Assembly: GCF_001548395.1 (NCBI RefSeq)
Contig: NZ_AP017367.1
Span: 1,525,001-1,589,000 of the forward strand
Length of the DNA stretch: 64,000 nucleotides
From: Leptolyngbya sp. O-77
GTDB taxonomy: Bacteria > Cyanobacteriota > Cyanobacteriia > Elainellales > Elainellaceae
Reading direction: 5' to 3'
In this document: positions 9,134 to 18,039 of the stretch, one piece after another
How positions within the stretch are numbered: the first letter of the stretch is position 1
Layout of the letters: each line of letters opens with the position of its first letter
Translations under genes and position numbers: made by a program
Notes under the pieces: model-generated
The model's database searches: none
Seen by the model: only the letters and a program-made list of their open reading frames with translations
Told to the model about the DNA's origin: nothing

Positions 9134-11561
9134 CTAATCGACGGGGGCGATCGCCCGAAACCCGGTTTTTGGAGTCCACTGAATTGCGCCCTGCTGAGCG
9201 ACCACATGCAGGGGAATGGCCTGGGCGCTGAACCAGGCTTCGGCAGTGTCGTTGGGCGGACGAGTGGCGATCGCCTGCTGGGGGCGGATCGTGCTGAGCG
9301 CCTGGGCATCTAGCTTTCCCCCGTCCCACCACAGCACAGTCGTCAGGGTTGCCAGTTGCGGCAGCAAGGGTTCCAGGGAAGCGGTTCGCAGCCCGCGTAT
9401 CAGCAGCCAGATCTGGTCATCAATTTGAAACCGCAGCGCCAGGGGTTCCTGACTCACCTTTCGCACGGCAACATCGCCAAGCTGCATCGCCTGATTCAGC
9501 GGCAGCGGATGAATCTGCCCGCCCCGCACCTGGATTTGCTGAATCAGGTGCTGCTTGTCGGGAAGGGTTGAGTTTTTCGGGGCTGGGCAAGCGCCAGGAG
9601 CAAAGTAAAACGACTGGACTGGGATGTGCTGTACGAGTTGCATCCAGCCTTCGGTATGGCAAGTGGTGAGGTCGGGGGCGATCGCCCAAGTCACCCGGTT
9701 TACCCCCTGCTGTCGCAGAAAGGGCAGCACGGTAAACTGCGCGTCCTCTGGGCTGAGGTTGCCAATTAGCCCCACGCGGCTGCGGTGTTGCACGATCAGC
9801 ATCGGCTCGTCGGACGTGTCTAGCACGGTCACCGCCAGCCGCGACATCACCGCCGCCCCCGTCGGAATGGCCACCAGCCCAAGACACACGATCGCCGCCA
9901 GCCACCAGCGCCGATGCAGCCCCGCTACGCCCCACACCAGCAGATAGATGGCATACAGCGCCATCACCTGACTAGGCGCGATCGTCCCTGCTGCGTAGGC
10001 ACTGCCTGGAAGCTGGTTGGCAAATTCCACCAGCGCCATCAAAAGCTGGGTCGGCCACAGGAGCAACTGGGCGATCGCGCTGCCCCCCACGGGCAAGACC
10101 AGCGCCGCCAGCGCACTGAGGCCACTGCCCAGGCTGATGCCCGTAATCAGCGGCGCAGTCAGGATATTTAGCACCAGGCTGTAGGGCGACACCACGCCAA
10201 AGACGTGCAGTTGCAGCGGAATCGTCCACACAAAGGCGGCGAGGGGCACGGCCACCAGCGGGGCGATCGCGCTGGGCAGCCAGTCCAGCCATTTTGTCAG
10301 CACCGGCGCTGTCACCAGCAGCCCCAGCGTCGCCAGCACGCTGAGCTGAAAGCCCAAATCCCAAATCCAGATCGGATTCACCAGCAGCAGCAGCGTCGCC
10401 GCCAGCAGCAGCGAGTGGAGCGGGTTGACCTTGCGCCCCAGCGTGATTGCCACCAGCACCGCCAGACCCATCACGCCCGCCCGCGCCACCGACGGCTCTA
10501 GCCCGGTCAGCCCGATGTAGCCCAGCAGTAGGGCCGTGGAAAGAAAAAAGCTGACCTGAGAGGGGAGCGATCGCGTCAGGCTGAGCATGATGCCAATCAG
10601 CAGCGACACCTGAAAGCCCGATGCTGCCAGCGCGTGAGCCAGTCCTGCATTCGCAAAGCTATCACGCAACTCGAAGGGAACATCTACACCGCCTTTGCCC
10701 AGTAGCATGGCGCTGACGAGTGCGCCTGGTCGCGGATCGGGCTGCCCGTTTTGATCCTTAACGGATAGGCCTGCTGCCTGCGATCGCACGATGCGCTGCC
10801 GCACCTGCCAGAGTGTTTGCTGGAGCCGGGAGGAGAGCGATCGCCCCCCACGTCCACTGTTCCCGAAATCGCCCCTCCGTTGCGGGAAAAATCAACGGTT
10901 TTACCCGCTAGTCCCGCAAACATACCGCGCTGCGCCAAGTATTGCCCGAAAATCAAAGCCGCCGGGGGTTCCTGGCAGGCTTGGGGCGATACAGCGACCC
11001 CGACACCGTAAGCATCTGTCCTGGATGCAGATCTTCCTTGAGCTTTAGCGGCAGCGTCACATACAGCCGCCCAGACACTGCCGCAGCGCGAATGGGCTGT
11101 TCGGCTTCGTCCACTTGCTGCACCCGAAACGGCACTAACTCAAGCTGGAGCTTGCTGCTGCGGGTTTGTCGCGGGGGCGAGTCGATGAAGCCATGCACCG
11201 TTACGGCTAAGTTAGTCTGCTCGGCTGCTGCGTCGGGGTTGCTTAGCAGAGCGCTGATATCCGTTTCCGCAGGTTTGGGCAGGCGCACCTGAAAGTAAAA
11301 CGCTGCCAACAGTCCGACCCATCCCGCTACCATCCAGACCTTGGCGGAAGGCCCCGTCCGCCAGAGGGCGAGGCGCGATCGCCCCTGCCAGCAATCCCCA
11401 ACACCGGAAGGGCGATCGCCCCCCACTGAGATGCCCCATACCTGCACCGAAACCCCGGTCAAAAGCAGGCCCAGCCCATAGGCTAGGCACAGCATTACAC
11501 CGCCCGCTGCGCTCATAAATTTTGCTGTTTGATACACCCTGATGAACAGCAGTATTCCCAT
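9134..11561 (-). pseudogene. comEC: comEC/rec2-type competence protein gene, broken by three frameshifts
   Basis: ComEC forms the inner-membrane DNA channel for natural transformation. The N-terminal part (11561 down to about 10965) carries membrane helices and a DUF4131-like region ending GSLYRPKPARNP. The short middle (about 10946-10850) continues as QYLAQRGMFAGLAGKTV. The long C-terminal part (about 10850-9134) has the Competence core (HALAASGFQVSLL, about ten helices) and a lactamase-like tail. These pieces lie in different frames. The breaks map to a C5 run (10964-10968), a T4/G3 stretch (10945-10952) and a G6 run beside a HIP1 site (10844-10849). Joined, they give about 800 residues, the normal length. 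Either the gene is decayed or the sequence has homopolymer errors. Confidence 0.85.
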
Positions 11562-11571
11562 CGGGTTTGCC

Positions 11572-11631
11572 CGATTACCAGATGCCCGATTACCAGATGC
11601 GCGATTACCAGATGCGCGATTACCAGACGCG
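11572..11631. repeat. Four tandem 15-bp repeats overlapping the ureD stop
   Basis: Units of CGATTACCAGATGCG run at 11572, 11587, 11602 and 11617, with small end variations (GCC, GCG, GCG and CGCG endings). The last unit contains the final codons and TAA of ureD on the minus strand. The array therefore looks like a duplication of the gene's 3' end, creating further TAA copies downstream. Confidence 0.9.
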
Positions 11632-12480
11632 GGGAAGATATCCGGGCCGATTGACCAGCGCCGGCCGCAGCAGATGCCAGATCTGGATAAACCAGCGGCG
11701 GACCTCTAGGGTGGAATGGCCGCGATAGCGATAGAGGAGGCCGGATTGGAGGCGGGTAGCGGCGTATTGAAGGGATGGGAGGGGGCTAGAGGAAGCTACG
11801 GTGGGGATGAATTGGCAGGTTTGGGGGAGAAGGTCGGCAGAAAAGTTGGGCGACTGGCTGGCCAAGGATAGCGAAACTGGCGACGACGGGGGTAATCGTT
11901 CAGCCCGTGGGGGACTGCTCAGCGGGGCAGCACCGCCGAGGATCTGCTGCGGATCGACCCAGAGCAGCGTTCCGTCTTGCCAGACCTCTGTGTGCGATCG
12001 CCATTGGCCGCTGGCAAACCCTTCGCCCCGCGCCGTGCGTCCCAGCCGGGTGATTTCCCAACCCAGCCACAGCGCGTCTTCGTCTAGATCTACCCGCAGC
12101 CGCTGCCGATAGTCGGCTCCGTCGAACACGATGGTTTCCTGAGGCAGCCATTCTAAACAGCCGCCCGCTGCAACGCGGAGGTGGGTCATCTGCTCAGCGA
12201 CCTGGCCATTGCTGCGGTAAATCTTGCCAGCGGTGGCGGTGGTGGTCAGCGCGTGCGCGTTTTGCGCCAGATGAACTTGAGTCGAGAGGCGATCGCCCCC
12301 CACCACGCCGCCCGCCGTGTGCAGCGTCACCACATGACAGACGCGATCGCCCTCCGGGAAAAACGGCCGCTGCACCTTCATCGGAGCCTGCACAAAACTT
12401 CGCCCAAGTCGCGTTCCGCCCGCCCGCGCCACAAATTCCAGTTCTAATCGCCCCTGCCAGCCCGGCCCGTCCGCCCCCAT
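11620..12480 (-). CDS. ureD: Urease accessory protein UreD
   Basis: UreD is the scaffold that docks UreF/UreG on apo-urease for nickel insertion. The 286-residue protein shows family hallmarks: PEGDRVCHVVTLHTAGGVVGGD, TTATAGKIYRSNG, LEWLPQETIVFDGA and the C-terminal YRGHSTLEVRRWF. Only a serine/proline-rich loop around 195-225 is unusual. The structural and other accessory urease genes are not in this window, so ureD is split from the rest of the cluster. It lies 36 bp downstream of the VOC gene on the same strand. Confidence 0.92.
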   Translation of the reverse strand: MGADGPGWQGRLELEFVARAGGTRLGRSFVQAPMKVQRPFFPEGDRVCHVVTLHTAGGVVGGDRLSTQVHLAQNAHALTTTATAGKIYRSNGQVAEQMTHLRVAAGGCLEWLPQETIVFDGADYRQRLRVDLDEDALWLGWEITRLGRTARGEGFASGQWRSHTEVWQDGTLLWVDPQQILGGAAPLSSPPRAERLPPSSPVSLSLASQSPNFSADLLPQTCQFIPTVASSSPLPSLQYAATRLQSGLLYRYRGHSTLEVRRWFIQIWHLLRPALVNRPGYLPRVW

Positions 12481-12516
12481 CCACCGTCACTCCATCATGC
12501 TGTCGCCACCGCTTCC

Positions 12517-12876
12517 TCAAGCCTGCCCAATCTCCAGCACATTCCCATCGGGGTCGCGAGTGAACAGGGCGGGGCGACCCGACGCGCTCATTTGCACAGG
12601 GTAGCCCTGTTCAACCAGCCGCGTTTTCATGGCATCCAGGTCAGGGGTGGCGATCGCCAAATGGGGATTCCGGCCCCACTTTTCCGCCTCCGTCAGCAAA
12701 ACCTGAGTGCGCGGATCGACCATCAGGTGAATCTGCACCTCGCCTAGCTGATACCAGGCTCCGGGATATTTCAGAGGGCGATCGATTTTGGTCAATCCCA
12801 GCACGGTGCCATAGAACTGTTCTGCTTTATCTAAATCCGACACCAACAGCGCCGCGTGCAAGAATCGGGTCAGCAT
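12517..12876 (-). CDS. VOC-superfamily (glyoxalase/bleomycin-resistance-like) protein
   Basis: A single-domain, 119-residue vicinal-oxygen-chelate protein with the two beta-alpha-beta-beta-beta modules. MLTRFLHAALLVSDLDKAEQFYGTVLGL is followed by HLAIATPDLDAMKTRL and DPDGNVLEIGQ near the end. His and Glu residues at the usual metal-binding places are present (LHAALLV, IHLMV, HLAIA, LEIGQ). The substrate is unknown. It probably shares a transcript with the downstream ureD. Confidence 0.85.
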   Translation of the reverse strand: MLTRFLHAALLVSDLDKAEQFYGTVLGLTKIDRPLKYPGAWYQLGEVQIHLMVDPRTQVLLTEAEKWGRNPHLAIATPDLDAMKTRLVEQGYPVQMSASGRPALFTRDPDGNVLEIGQA

Positions 12877-13121
12877 AGGGGCAATTCGCGAGGCGATCCT
12901 TACGGGAATCGCGCAATTACGTCACCCTGATTCTAGGACAGGTTTCGAGCCGCATCGCAGCGATTTTCAGCCATTCTGATGCTTCAAGCCGGTCATTCAA
13001 ACTGCATTCCAATGCTACCAGCCCCAATATTTCTCCGAAGTAACGCTGCGAATGAAATGGCTGCAAGCCTGATGAGTGCTGAATGAGCCATCTAAAATCG
13101 CCAATCCAAAATCAATCGTCC

Positions 13122-13982
13122 TCAAACCACACCGCGCACCAAAATTCCGGTATACACGCCCTGCACGTCCACTTCTTCCACGTCAAACACAGTTGGCTGA
13201 TAGGCGGCGTTGGCGGGCTGGAGCGTTACCGTTGTTTCCGAGCGCAGGTAGTGCTTCAGCGTCGCTGCATCACCTACGCGAGCCGCCACAATTGCCCCAT
13301 TTTTCAGCGAAGCCGGGGTCTGGGGGTGCGGCGCAGCAAGATCACGTCGCCGTCCAAAATGTGGGGACTCGATCATGCTATCGCCCTGGACGCGCAGGGC
13401 AAACAACTGGGACAGGTCGTAGGGCGATCGCCGCGCCAGGTTAGGAAACAGTTCCAGCGGCAGATAAATTTCTGGCTCGTCTACAAAGGTGGTCTTGGGG
13501 CTGTGGGCTGCGATGCCACCCAGGAGGGGAATGCCCTGGGGCAGCTTGCGCCGACTCCTGGATTTGGGCGAAGCCTGCTCTAGCGCTGCCCAGGGAGAAG
13601 TGGCGGATGGCTCTGGCATAGCCTCGACAGTCGAACCCGTGCCCGTGGCCTCGGTCGGAACAAGCTGGAGCAATCGCCCGTTTTTTGCCCCGTTCACCTG
13701 GCTCGACTGAACCACCTGAATGGCGCGGGCTTTGTGGGGCTTGCGGGTGATATAGCCCTTGTTGCACAAAGCATTGAGGAGCGATCGCACGGGGTCTTTA
13801 GAGCGATAGCTCAGCCCGACGCGAATTTCTTCATAGGTGGGCGAAATGCCCTGCTGCTGGATGAATTCCGTCACCCAATCCAGGCATCGCTGCTGCTTGA
13901 CGGTCAGCGGCTTGGGGATAGACTGGCGGGTGGATTGCCTGACTGTAGACCGTTTGGCGGTGGGTGGCTTGGCCGTAGGCAT
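13122..13982 (-). CDS. lexA: LexA-like repressor / S24-type protein with an altered loop
   Basis: The N-terminal winged helix (about 25-90; KQQRCLDWVTEFIQQQGISP) and C-terminal S24 domain (about 148-286) identify LexA. Ser202 in RVQGDSM and Lys243 in ATLKHYL would be the catalytic dyad. The usual Ala-Gly scissile bond is Ala159-His160 here (LLGGIAAHSP). The segment 206-224 reads as PHFGRRRDLAAPHPQTPA, but shifting the frame gives HILDGDVILLRRTP, the expected LexA loop. One extra base in the G4 run at 13363-13366 and one missing in the G5 run at 13322-13326 would explain this. In cyanobacteria LexA regulates more than SOS genes. It is divergent from menC. Confidence 0.85.
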   Translation of the reverse strand: MPTAKPPTAKRSTVRQSTRQSIPKPLTVKQQRCLDWVTEFIQQQGISPTYEEIRVGLSYRSKDPVRSLLNALCNKGYITRKPHKARAIQVVQSSQVNGAKNGRLLQLVPTEATGTGSTVEAMPEPSATSPWAALEQASPKSRSRRKLPQGIPLLGGIAAHSPKTTFVDEPEIYLPLELFPNLARRSPYDLSQLFALRVQGDSMIESPHFGRRRDLAAPHPQTPASLKNGAIVAARVGDAATLKHYLRSETTVTLQPANAAYQPTVFDVEEVDVQGVYTGILVRGVV

Positions 13983-14151
13983 GGCTGCAATAGTTTATTT
14001 ATACTAAATGCTAACATCATAGTTCACTCGTTCTATACCGAATCAAAAACTTTTTATTTGCCTTAATTTGCCGCCTGCCGCTTCACAATTTCTACATCTC
14101 AGGGCAATATCTCAAGGGCGATATTTTCAGGACGATCCGGCGAGGTGCATC

Positions 14152-15158
14152 ATGGGCGTGCGGGCAGAATTTCGGGAGTATCGACGGGCATTTCGACGGC
14201 CGCTGATGACTGCCCACGGAGTCTGGAGCGAGCGGCGGGGAATTTTGGTGAAGCTGACGGATGCAGGGGGCAGGACGGGGTACGGCGAGATTGCGCCCCT
14301 GCCTTGGTTTGGTAGCGAAACGCTGGAGGCGGCGATCGCCCTCTGCCAGTCGCTTCCCGAATTCCTCGATCTGGCGGGATATCCGGGGCGATCGCCCCCA
14401 CGCTGCCTGCCTGCCAGTTTGGGCTAGAATCTGCTTGGGATTCGCTGATGCAGCATGACCTCGGAAAGTCTGACCCGCCCGACTGGGAGCCGTCCGACCT
14501 CAGCGCCCTATTGCCTGCGGGGAACAGGGCAATTTCTGTCTGGAAGCCGCTTTGGGACATGGGACACCGCACCTTTAAGCAGAAAATCGGTGTGAGCGAG
14601 TTGACCGCAGAACTGACAGAATTCAAGGCGCTAATTGGGCAGCTTCCGCCCAATGCAAGGCTGCGGCTGGATGCCAACGGCGGGCTGGATTGGGACACAG
14701 CCTGCCGCTGGTTGGAGCAATGCGCGGCCCATCCCCAGGTAGAATTTTTGGAGCAGCCCCTCGCGCCGTCCCAGTTTGACGCGATGCTGAAGCTGGCCGA
14801 GCGCTTTCCCACGCTTCTGGCGCTGGATGAGTCTGTCGCTACGCTGGCCCATCTGCACACCTGCTGGCAGCACGGCTGGCGCGGCGTGGTGGTGATCAAA
14901 GCGGCGATCGCCGGATTTCCCAGCCAGCTTCGCGCCTTCTGTCAGCAGCGCCCGGTCGATGTCGTCTGGTCGTCTGCGCTGGAAACTGCCGTGGCCCGCC
15001 GCTATATCCAGGCGCATCTGGTGCAACTAGAGAATTGGGGGAACCGACCCAATCGCGCCCTGGGCTATGGCGTTGCCCACTGGTTTTGCGACCCTGCGTT
15101 TGAGCAAGATTCCGCCGCCGCCCTATGGCAAACCCTGACTGCCTCCGCGATATCTTAG
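14152..15158 (+). pseudogene. menC: menC, o-succinylbenzoate synthase, one frameshift
   Basis: MenC dehydrates SHCHC to o-succinylbenzoate in the menaquinone/phylloquinone pathway. The first part (14152-14384, MGVRAEFREYRRAFRRPL... YGEIAPLPWFG) and the second (about 14389-15158) are in different frames. Adding one G to the G4 run at 14385-14388, next to a HIP1 site, restores YPGAIAPTLPACQFGLESAWDS and a 335-residue enolase-superfamily protein. Catalytic-type motifs are present: KQKIG, RLDANGGLD, EQPL, LDESV and KAAIAG. It overlaps menE by 34 bp. Photosystem I needs phylloquinone, so sequence error is more likely than true loss. Confidence 0.85.
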
Positions 15159-16702
15159 CCGACTGCCTGCATCGAACCTGGCTAGTTGGCCTCGATCCTG
15201 CCGCCTTTGCCCAGCAGGTTCAGTCCCGACAGGCGGCGATTCGCGAAGCGATCTCTACGGGAATCACCCCAGCGCTGCGGAGCCACATCGCCCACCCCCT
15301 AGCTCCGTGGGAAACGCGCCCCCTGGCAACGCTGCTGATTGCCGAACCCGACCCGCTGAACTTTCTGGCCAGCCTTTGTGCGGCCATTTTGTCGGACTGC
15401 CTAGAGGGATGGGCGATCGCCCTTGGCAACCCCGCCTGGGGCGTGCAGGAATGGGATCAACTCCAGCACCACCTGTCCCCTTTGGTCATTCTTACCCCCA
15501 CCGCTCCCTATCCCGTGCTTCCTCTTGATCCGGTACAGGCTCCGGCTCTCCTTGCTTCTGCGGGTGAGGGAAGAACGAAGAACGAAGAACGAAAAGGGAG
15601 GGCAGCACAGCCTCCAGATCTCCTCATTCCTACAGGCGGCTCCTCTGGCCAGCTTCGCTTTACTCACCATACGGGAGACACGCTTCTTGCCGCTGTCCAG
15701 GGCTTTCGCCAGTTTTTTCAGCCAAAACTCGCCAGCGGGCCGGTGAACTGCTGCTGTGTGCTGCCGCTGTATCACGTCAGCGGGCTGATGCAGGCGTTGC
15801 GGAGCGCGGTGTCGGGTGGGCAACTGGCGCTGCATTCCTTCAAGGCGCTGGAGGCGGGAGACTTTCCGGCGATCGCCCCCGAATGCTTTTTCCTCTCCCT
15901 TGTGCCCACCCAACTCCAGCGATTGCTTGACTTGCCAGGGGGGGCAGACTGGCTGCGCCAATTTCACACAATCCTGCTGGGCGGTGCGCCGGCCTGGGAT
16001 GACCTGCTCATCCAAGCGCGACAGCAGGGCCTCCGCCTCGCCCCCACCTACGGCATGACCGAAACTGCCTCGCAAATTGCCACCCAGCGGCCAGCGGAAT
16101 TTCTGGCGGGGGAAACGGGCTGTGGGCGGGTGCTGCCCCACGCGCTGGTGGACATTGTGGACACAGCCGGAACGCCGCTGCCTGCCGGAGAAGTGGGGCG
16201 AATTCAAATTCGGGCGGCTTCGCTGGCGCGGGGCTATTGGGGAGCGTCGGATTTTGGCGGCCAGTTTGTGACCGATGATCTGGGCTGGCTGGATGGGGCA
16301 GGACGGCTGCACATTGCTGGCCGCAGCAGCGACAAGATTATCACGGGCGGCGAAAACGTGTTTCCCGCCGAAGTAGAGGCGGCGATTCGGGCGACGGGGC
16401 TGGTGCAGGATGTGGCGGTGGTGGGGGTGGGCGATCGCCACTGGGGGGAAGTGGTGACGGCGCTCTACGTTCCCGCCAATTCCCAGGTTTCCCCAACACG
16501 GCTGGAAGCTGCGCTGCAAGACAAGCTCAGCCGCTTCAAACAGCCCAAATGCTGGGTTGCCACCGACCACATTCCCCGCAGCGCCCAGGGCAAGCTCAAT
16601 CGTCGCCAGCTTGCGGAATGGTTGCAAACCGCCCAGCCGCCAGTCGGCGATGGGGGCTGCCCAAAAGACCTGCCCTCTCCTGAAACTGCGCGAAATGCGT
16701 AA
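15125..16702 (+). CDS. menE: o-Succinylbenzoate-CoA ligase MenE
   Basis: MenE activates o-succinylbenzoate with CoA and ATP, one step after MenC, whose gene it overlaps. The 525-residue adenylate-forming enzyme shows the P-loop LIPTGGSSGQLRF (about 161-173), PTYGMTETASQIATQ, the hinge/ribose region GWLDGAGRLHIAGRSSDKIITGG and the C-terminal lysine in PRSAQGKLNRR. Residues from the heptanucleotide repeat at 15574-15594 (GRTKNEERKG) form an extra hydrophilic loop just before the P-loop. Near the N-terminus, a 33-bp palindromic repeat (15236-15268) is translated as AIREAISTGIT. Confidence 0.92.
   Translation: MANPDCLRDILADCLHRTWLVGLDPAAFAQQVQSRQAAIREAISTGITPALRSHIAHPLAPWETRPLATLLIAEPDPLNFLASLCAAILSDCLEGWAIALGNPAWGVQEWDQLQHHLSPLVILTPTAPYPVLPLDPVQAPALLASAGEGRTKNEERKGRAAQPPDLLIPTGGSSGQLRFTHHTGDTLLAAVQGFRQFFQPKLASGPVNCCCVLPLYHVSGLMQALRSAVSGGQLALHSFKALEAGDFPAIAPECFFLSLVPTQLQRLLDLPGGADWLRQFHTILLGGAPAWDDLLIQARQQGLRLAPTYGMTETASQIATQRPAEFLAGETGCGRVLPHALVDIVDTAGTPLPAGEVGRIQIRAASLARGYWGASDFGGQFVTDDLGWLDGAGRLHIAGRSSDKIITGGENVFPAEVEAAIRATGLVQDVAVVGVGDRHWGEVVTALYVPANSQVSPTRLEAALQDKLSRFKQPKCWVATDHIPRSAQGKLNRRQLAEWLQTAQPPVGDGGCPKDLPSPETARNA
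15236..15268. repeat. 33-bp palindromic repeat inside menE
   Basis: This stretch begins GCGATTCGCGAAGCGATC and ends GGGAATCACC. It matches 45213..45245, inside a histidine kinase gene, at 30 of 33 positions. The core TTCGCGAA and the GCGATTC...GAATCGC ends are palindromic. The two copies are read in different frames of their host genes, so the DNA repeat, not a peptide, is conserved. Confidence 0.75.
15574..15594. repeat. Heptanucleotide tandem repeat (AACGAAG)3 inside menE
   Basis: Three AACGAAG/A units are preceded by GGAAG and followed by AGGG, the same flanks as the array in the CHAT gene. The array is translated here on the plus strand and inserts charged residues into a MenE surface loop. 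Confidence 0.85.
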
Positions 16703-16733
16703 GTCCTGTTAAAGTTTTGGATGACGACAATCG

Positions 16734-16753
16734 TGCCTCAGTCCACCGAGGCA
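16734..16753 (+). promoter_or_regulatory. Hairpin in the leader of the response-regulator gene
   Basis: TGCCTC and GAGGCA form a 6-bp stem with an 8-nt loop, 28 bp before the ATG at 16782. It lies between menE and the regulator gene and could stabilise the leader or weakly separate the transcripts. There is no T-tract, so I do not call it a terminator. Confidence 0.35.
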
Positions 16754-16781
16754 TACACTTTGAGACACGGGAGGAACGTCC

Positions 16782-17474
16782 ATGAGCGGACGGCTGCTGC
16801 TGGTCGATGATGAACCTGGATTGCGCCAGGCTGTGCAGGCGTATCTAGAAGACAGCGGCTTTGTTGTAGAAGTCGCCAGCAACGCCCGCGAAGGCTGGGA
16901 AAAGGTTCAGCAGCTTTTACCCGATCTGGTCATTTCCGACATCATGATGCCCCAGGTCGATGGCTATCAGTTTCTTAAGCAACTCCGGGAAGATCCCCGC
17001 TTCGAGACGCTGCCCGTTGTGTTTTTGACGGCGCGAGGCATGACCTCCGACCGAATTCAGGGCTACAACGCGGGCTGCGATGCCTACTTGCCCAAGCCGT
17101 TTGACCCAGAAGAACTGGTGGCTATCGTATCTAGCCTGCTGGAGCGTCGATCGGCGATCGCCCGTGCGGGTGGCGACGACGAAAAGACCGACCTGGCCGA
17201 CATCAAAGAGCAAATCGCCCAACTGCGGGCCCTGCTCTCCCAAAAAGGGACAATCGCCCAAACCCCCGCCCCGATTCACCTTGACTTTACGCCCCGCGAG
17301 CAGAGCGTGCTGGAACTGGTCGCCGAAGGGCTGATGAACAAAGAAATTGCCCGCCGCCTCGACACCAGTGTCCGCAATGTGGAGAAATACGTCAGCCGAT
17401 TGTTTAGCAAAACGGGCACCAATAGCCGCACGGAGCTCGTGCGCTATGCCCTGGAGCATGGTTTGACGAAGTGA
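16782..17474 (+). CDS. Response regulator, receiver plus LuxR-type DNA-binding domain
   Basis: The 230-residue protein has an N-terminal receiver with acidic pocket DDE (9-11), phospho-acceptor Asp53 (VISDIMMP) and Lys105 (LPKPFDP). A linker of about 35 residues precedes a LuxR/NarL helix-turn-helix (about 165-230: TPREQSVLELVAEGLMNKEIA). GGGAGGAA lies six bases before the ATG. The domain plan resembles cyanobacterial NarL-subfamily regulators related to plastid Ycf29/Rre1, but I cannot assign an exact orthologue. No cognate kinase is adjacent. Confidence 0.88.
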   Translation: MSGRLLLVDDEPGLRQAVQAYLEDSGFVVEVASNAREGWEKVQQLLPDLVISDIMMPQVDGYQFLKQLREDPRFETLPVVFLTARGMTSDRIQGYNAGCDAYLPKPFDPEELVAIVSSLLERRSAIARAGGDDEKTDLADIKEQIAQLRALLSQKGTIAQTPAPIHLDFTPREQSVLELVAEGLMNKEIARRLDTSVRNVEKYVSRLFSKTGTNSRTELVRYALEHGLTK

Positions 17475-17611
17475 ACAATGCGGAGCTTAGGGGAATTTGC
17501 CGAATCAAAGATTGCGAAGTATTACTTTTCTTTAATTTAGCGACATCTTTCGTTTCACTCCTCAAGAGACTGTTATCTTCATTCTCTAATGATGTAATGG
17601 AGAAAACACCC

Positions 17612-17722
17612 ATGCAGACTTCTAAGCACCTGGGACAGTCCCTTGGATTTATGCTGCTTTTGGCGATCGCCTGTGCAGGCATGGTAGGGCTAATGACATC
17701 CCAGGTCGGCGCTATGCCCTAG
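17612..17722 (+). CDS. Small single-helix membrane or secreted peptide, 36 residues
   Basis: The frame is open upstream, but GGAG at 17599-17602 sits nine bases before the ATG at 17612, supporting this start. The peptide has a basic N-terminus followed by a long hydrophobic stretch (LGFMLLLAIACAGMVGL) and a short tail. It could be a membrane microprotein or a cleaved leader. I know no homologue, and the call rests on the ribosome site and composition. Confidence 0.4.
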   Translation: MQTSKHLGQSLGFMLLLAIACAGMVGLMTSQVGAMP

Positions 17723-18039
17723 CGTCGATGCCCGTGTTTCCTGAGAAGGGGTGTTTCTATTTGTAACCTAGTGCTTGTAACGCTAGTTCCAGATGTATTC
17801 CTGGACGGCAGTAGGCTCACGGATCTCTGGCGGATTGGTGTACAGCCATGCACTTGCAATGCACTCGCAATGCACTTGCAATGTACTCGCAATTTACGTA
17901 CCAGCATTGTGCGTACTCGCAATGTACTGAGCAAATCGAGAATGCATTCCTACGCATGGCGATCGCCCCGCCCAGAGGTCTTTTTTTGCCATTTTCTCGA
18001 ACCGCTCGAACCGCTCGAACAGAATGGGCCCAACCCGCC
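17723..18039. other. Intergenic region with short tandem repeats
   Basis: The 317-bp gap holds four 11-bp tandem repeats (17849-17892), a degenerate continuation to about 17935, and a run of three ACCGCTCGA-like 9-mers at about 17996-18020. I see no gene. Confidence 0.5.
17849..17892. repeat. Four 11-bp tandem repeats (TGCACTYGCAA)
   Basis: The units are TGCACTTGCAA, TGCACTCGCAA, TGCACTTGCAA and TGTACTCGCAA, directly adjacent. Each is nearly palindromic (TTGCA core). They could be a mini-satellite or clustered binding sites. They are too short and without spacers, so this is not a CRISPR array. Confidence 0.8.

Noticed and set aside
15401..16627. A 408-codon frame antisense to menE
   Set aside because: It is a GC-rich shadow of menE; the plus frame has all MenE motifs.
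17849..17892. Repeat block considered as a CRISPR array
   Set aside because: Units are 11 bp and directly adjacent with no spacers, and there are no cas genes in the window.
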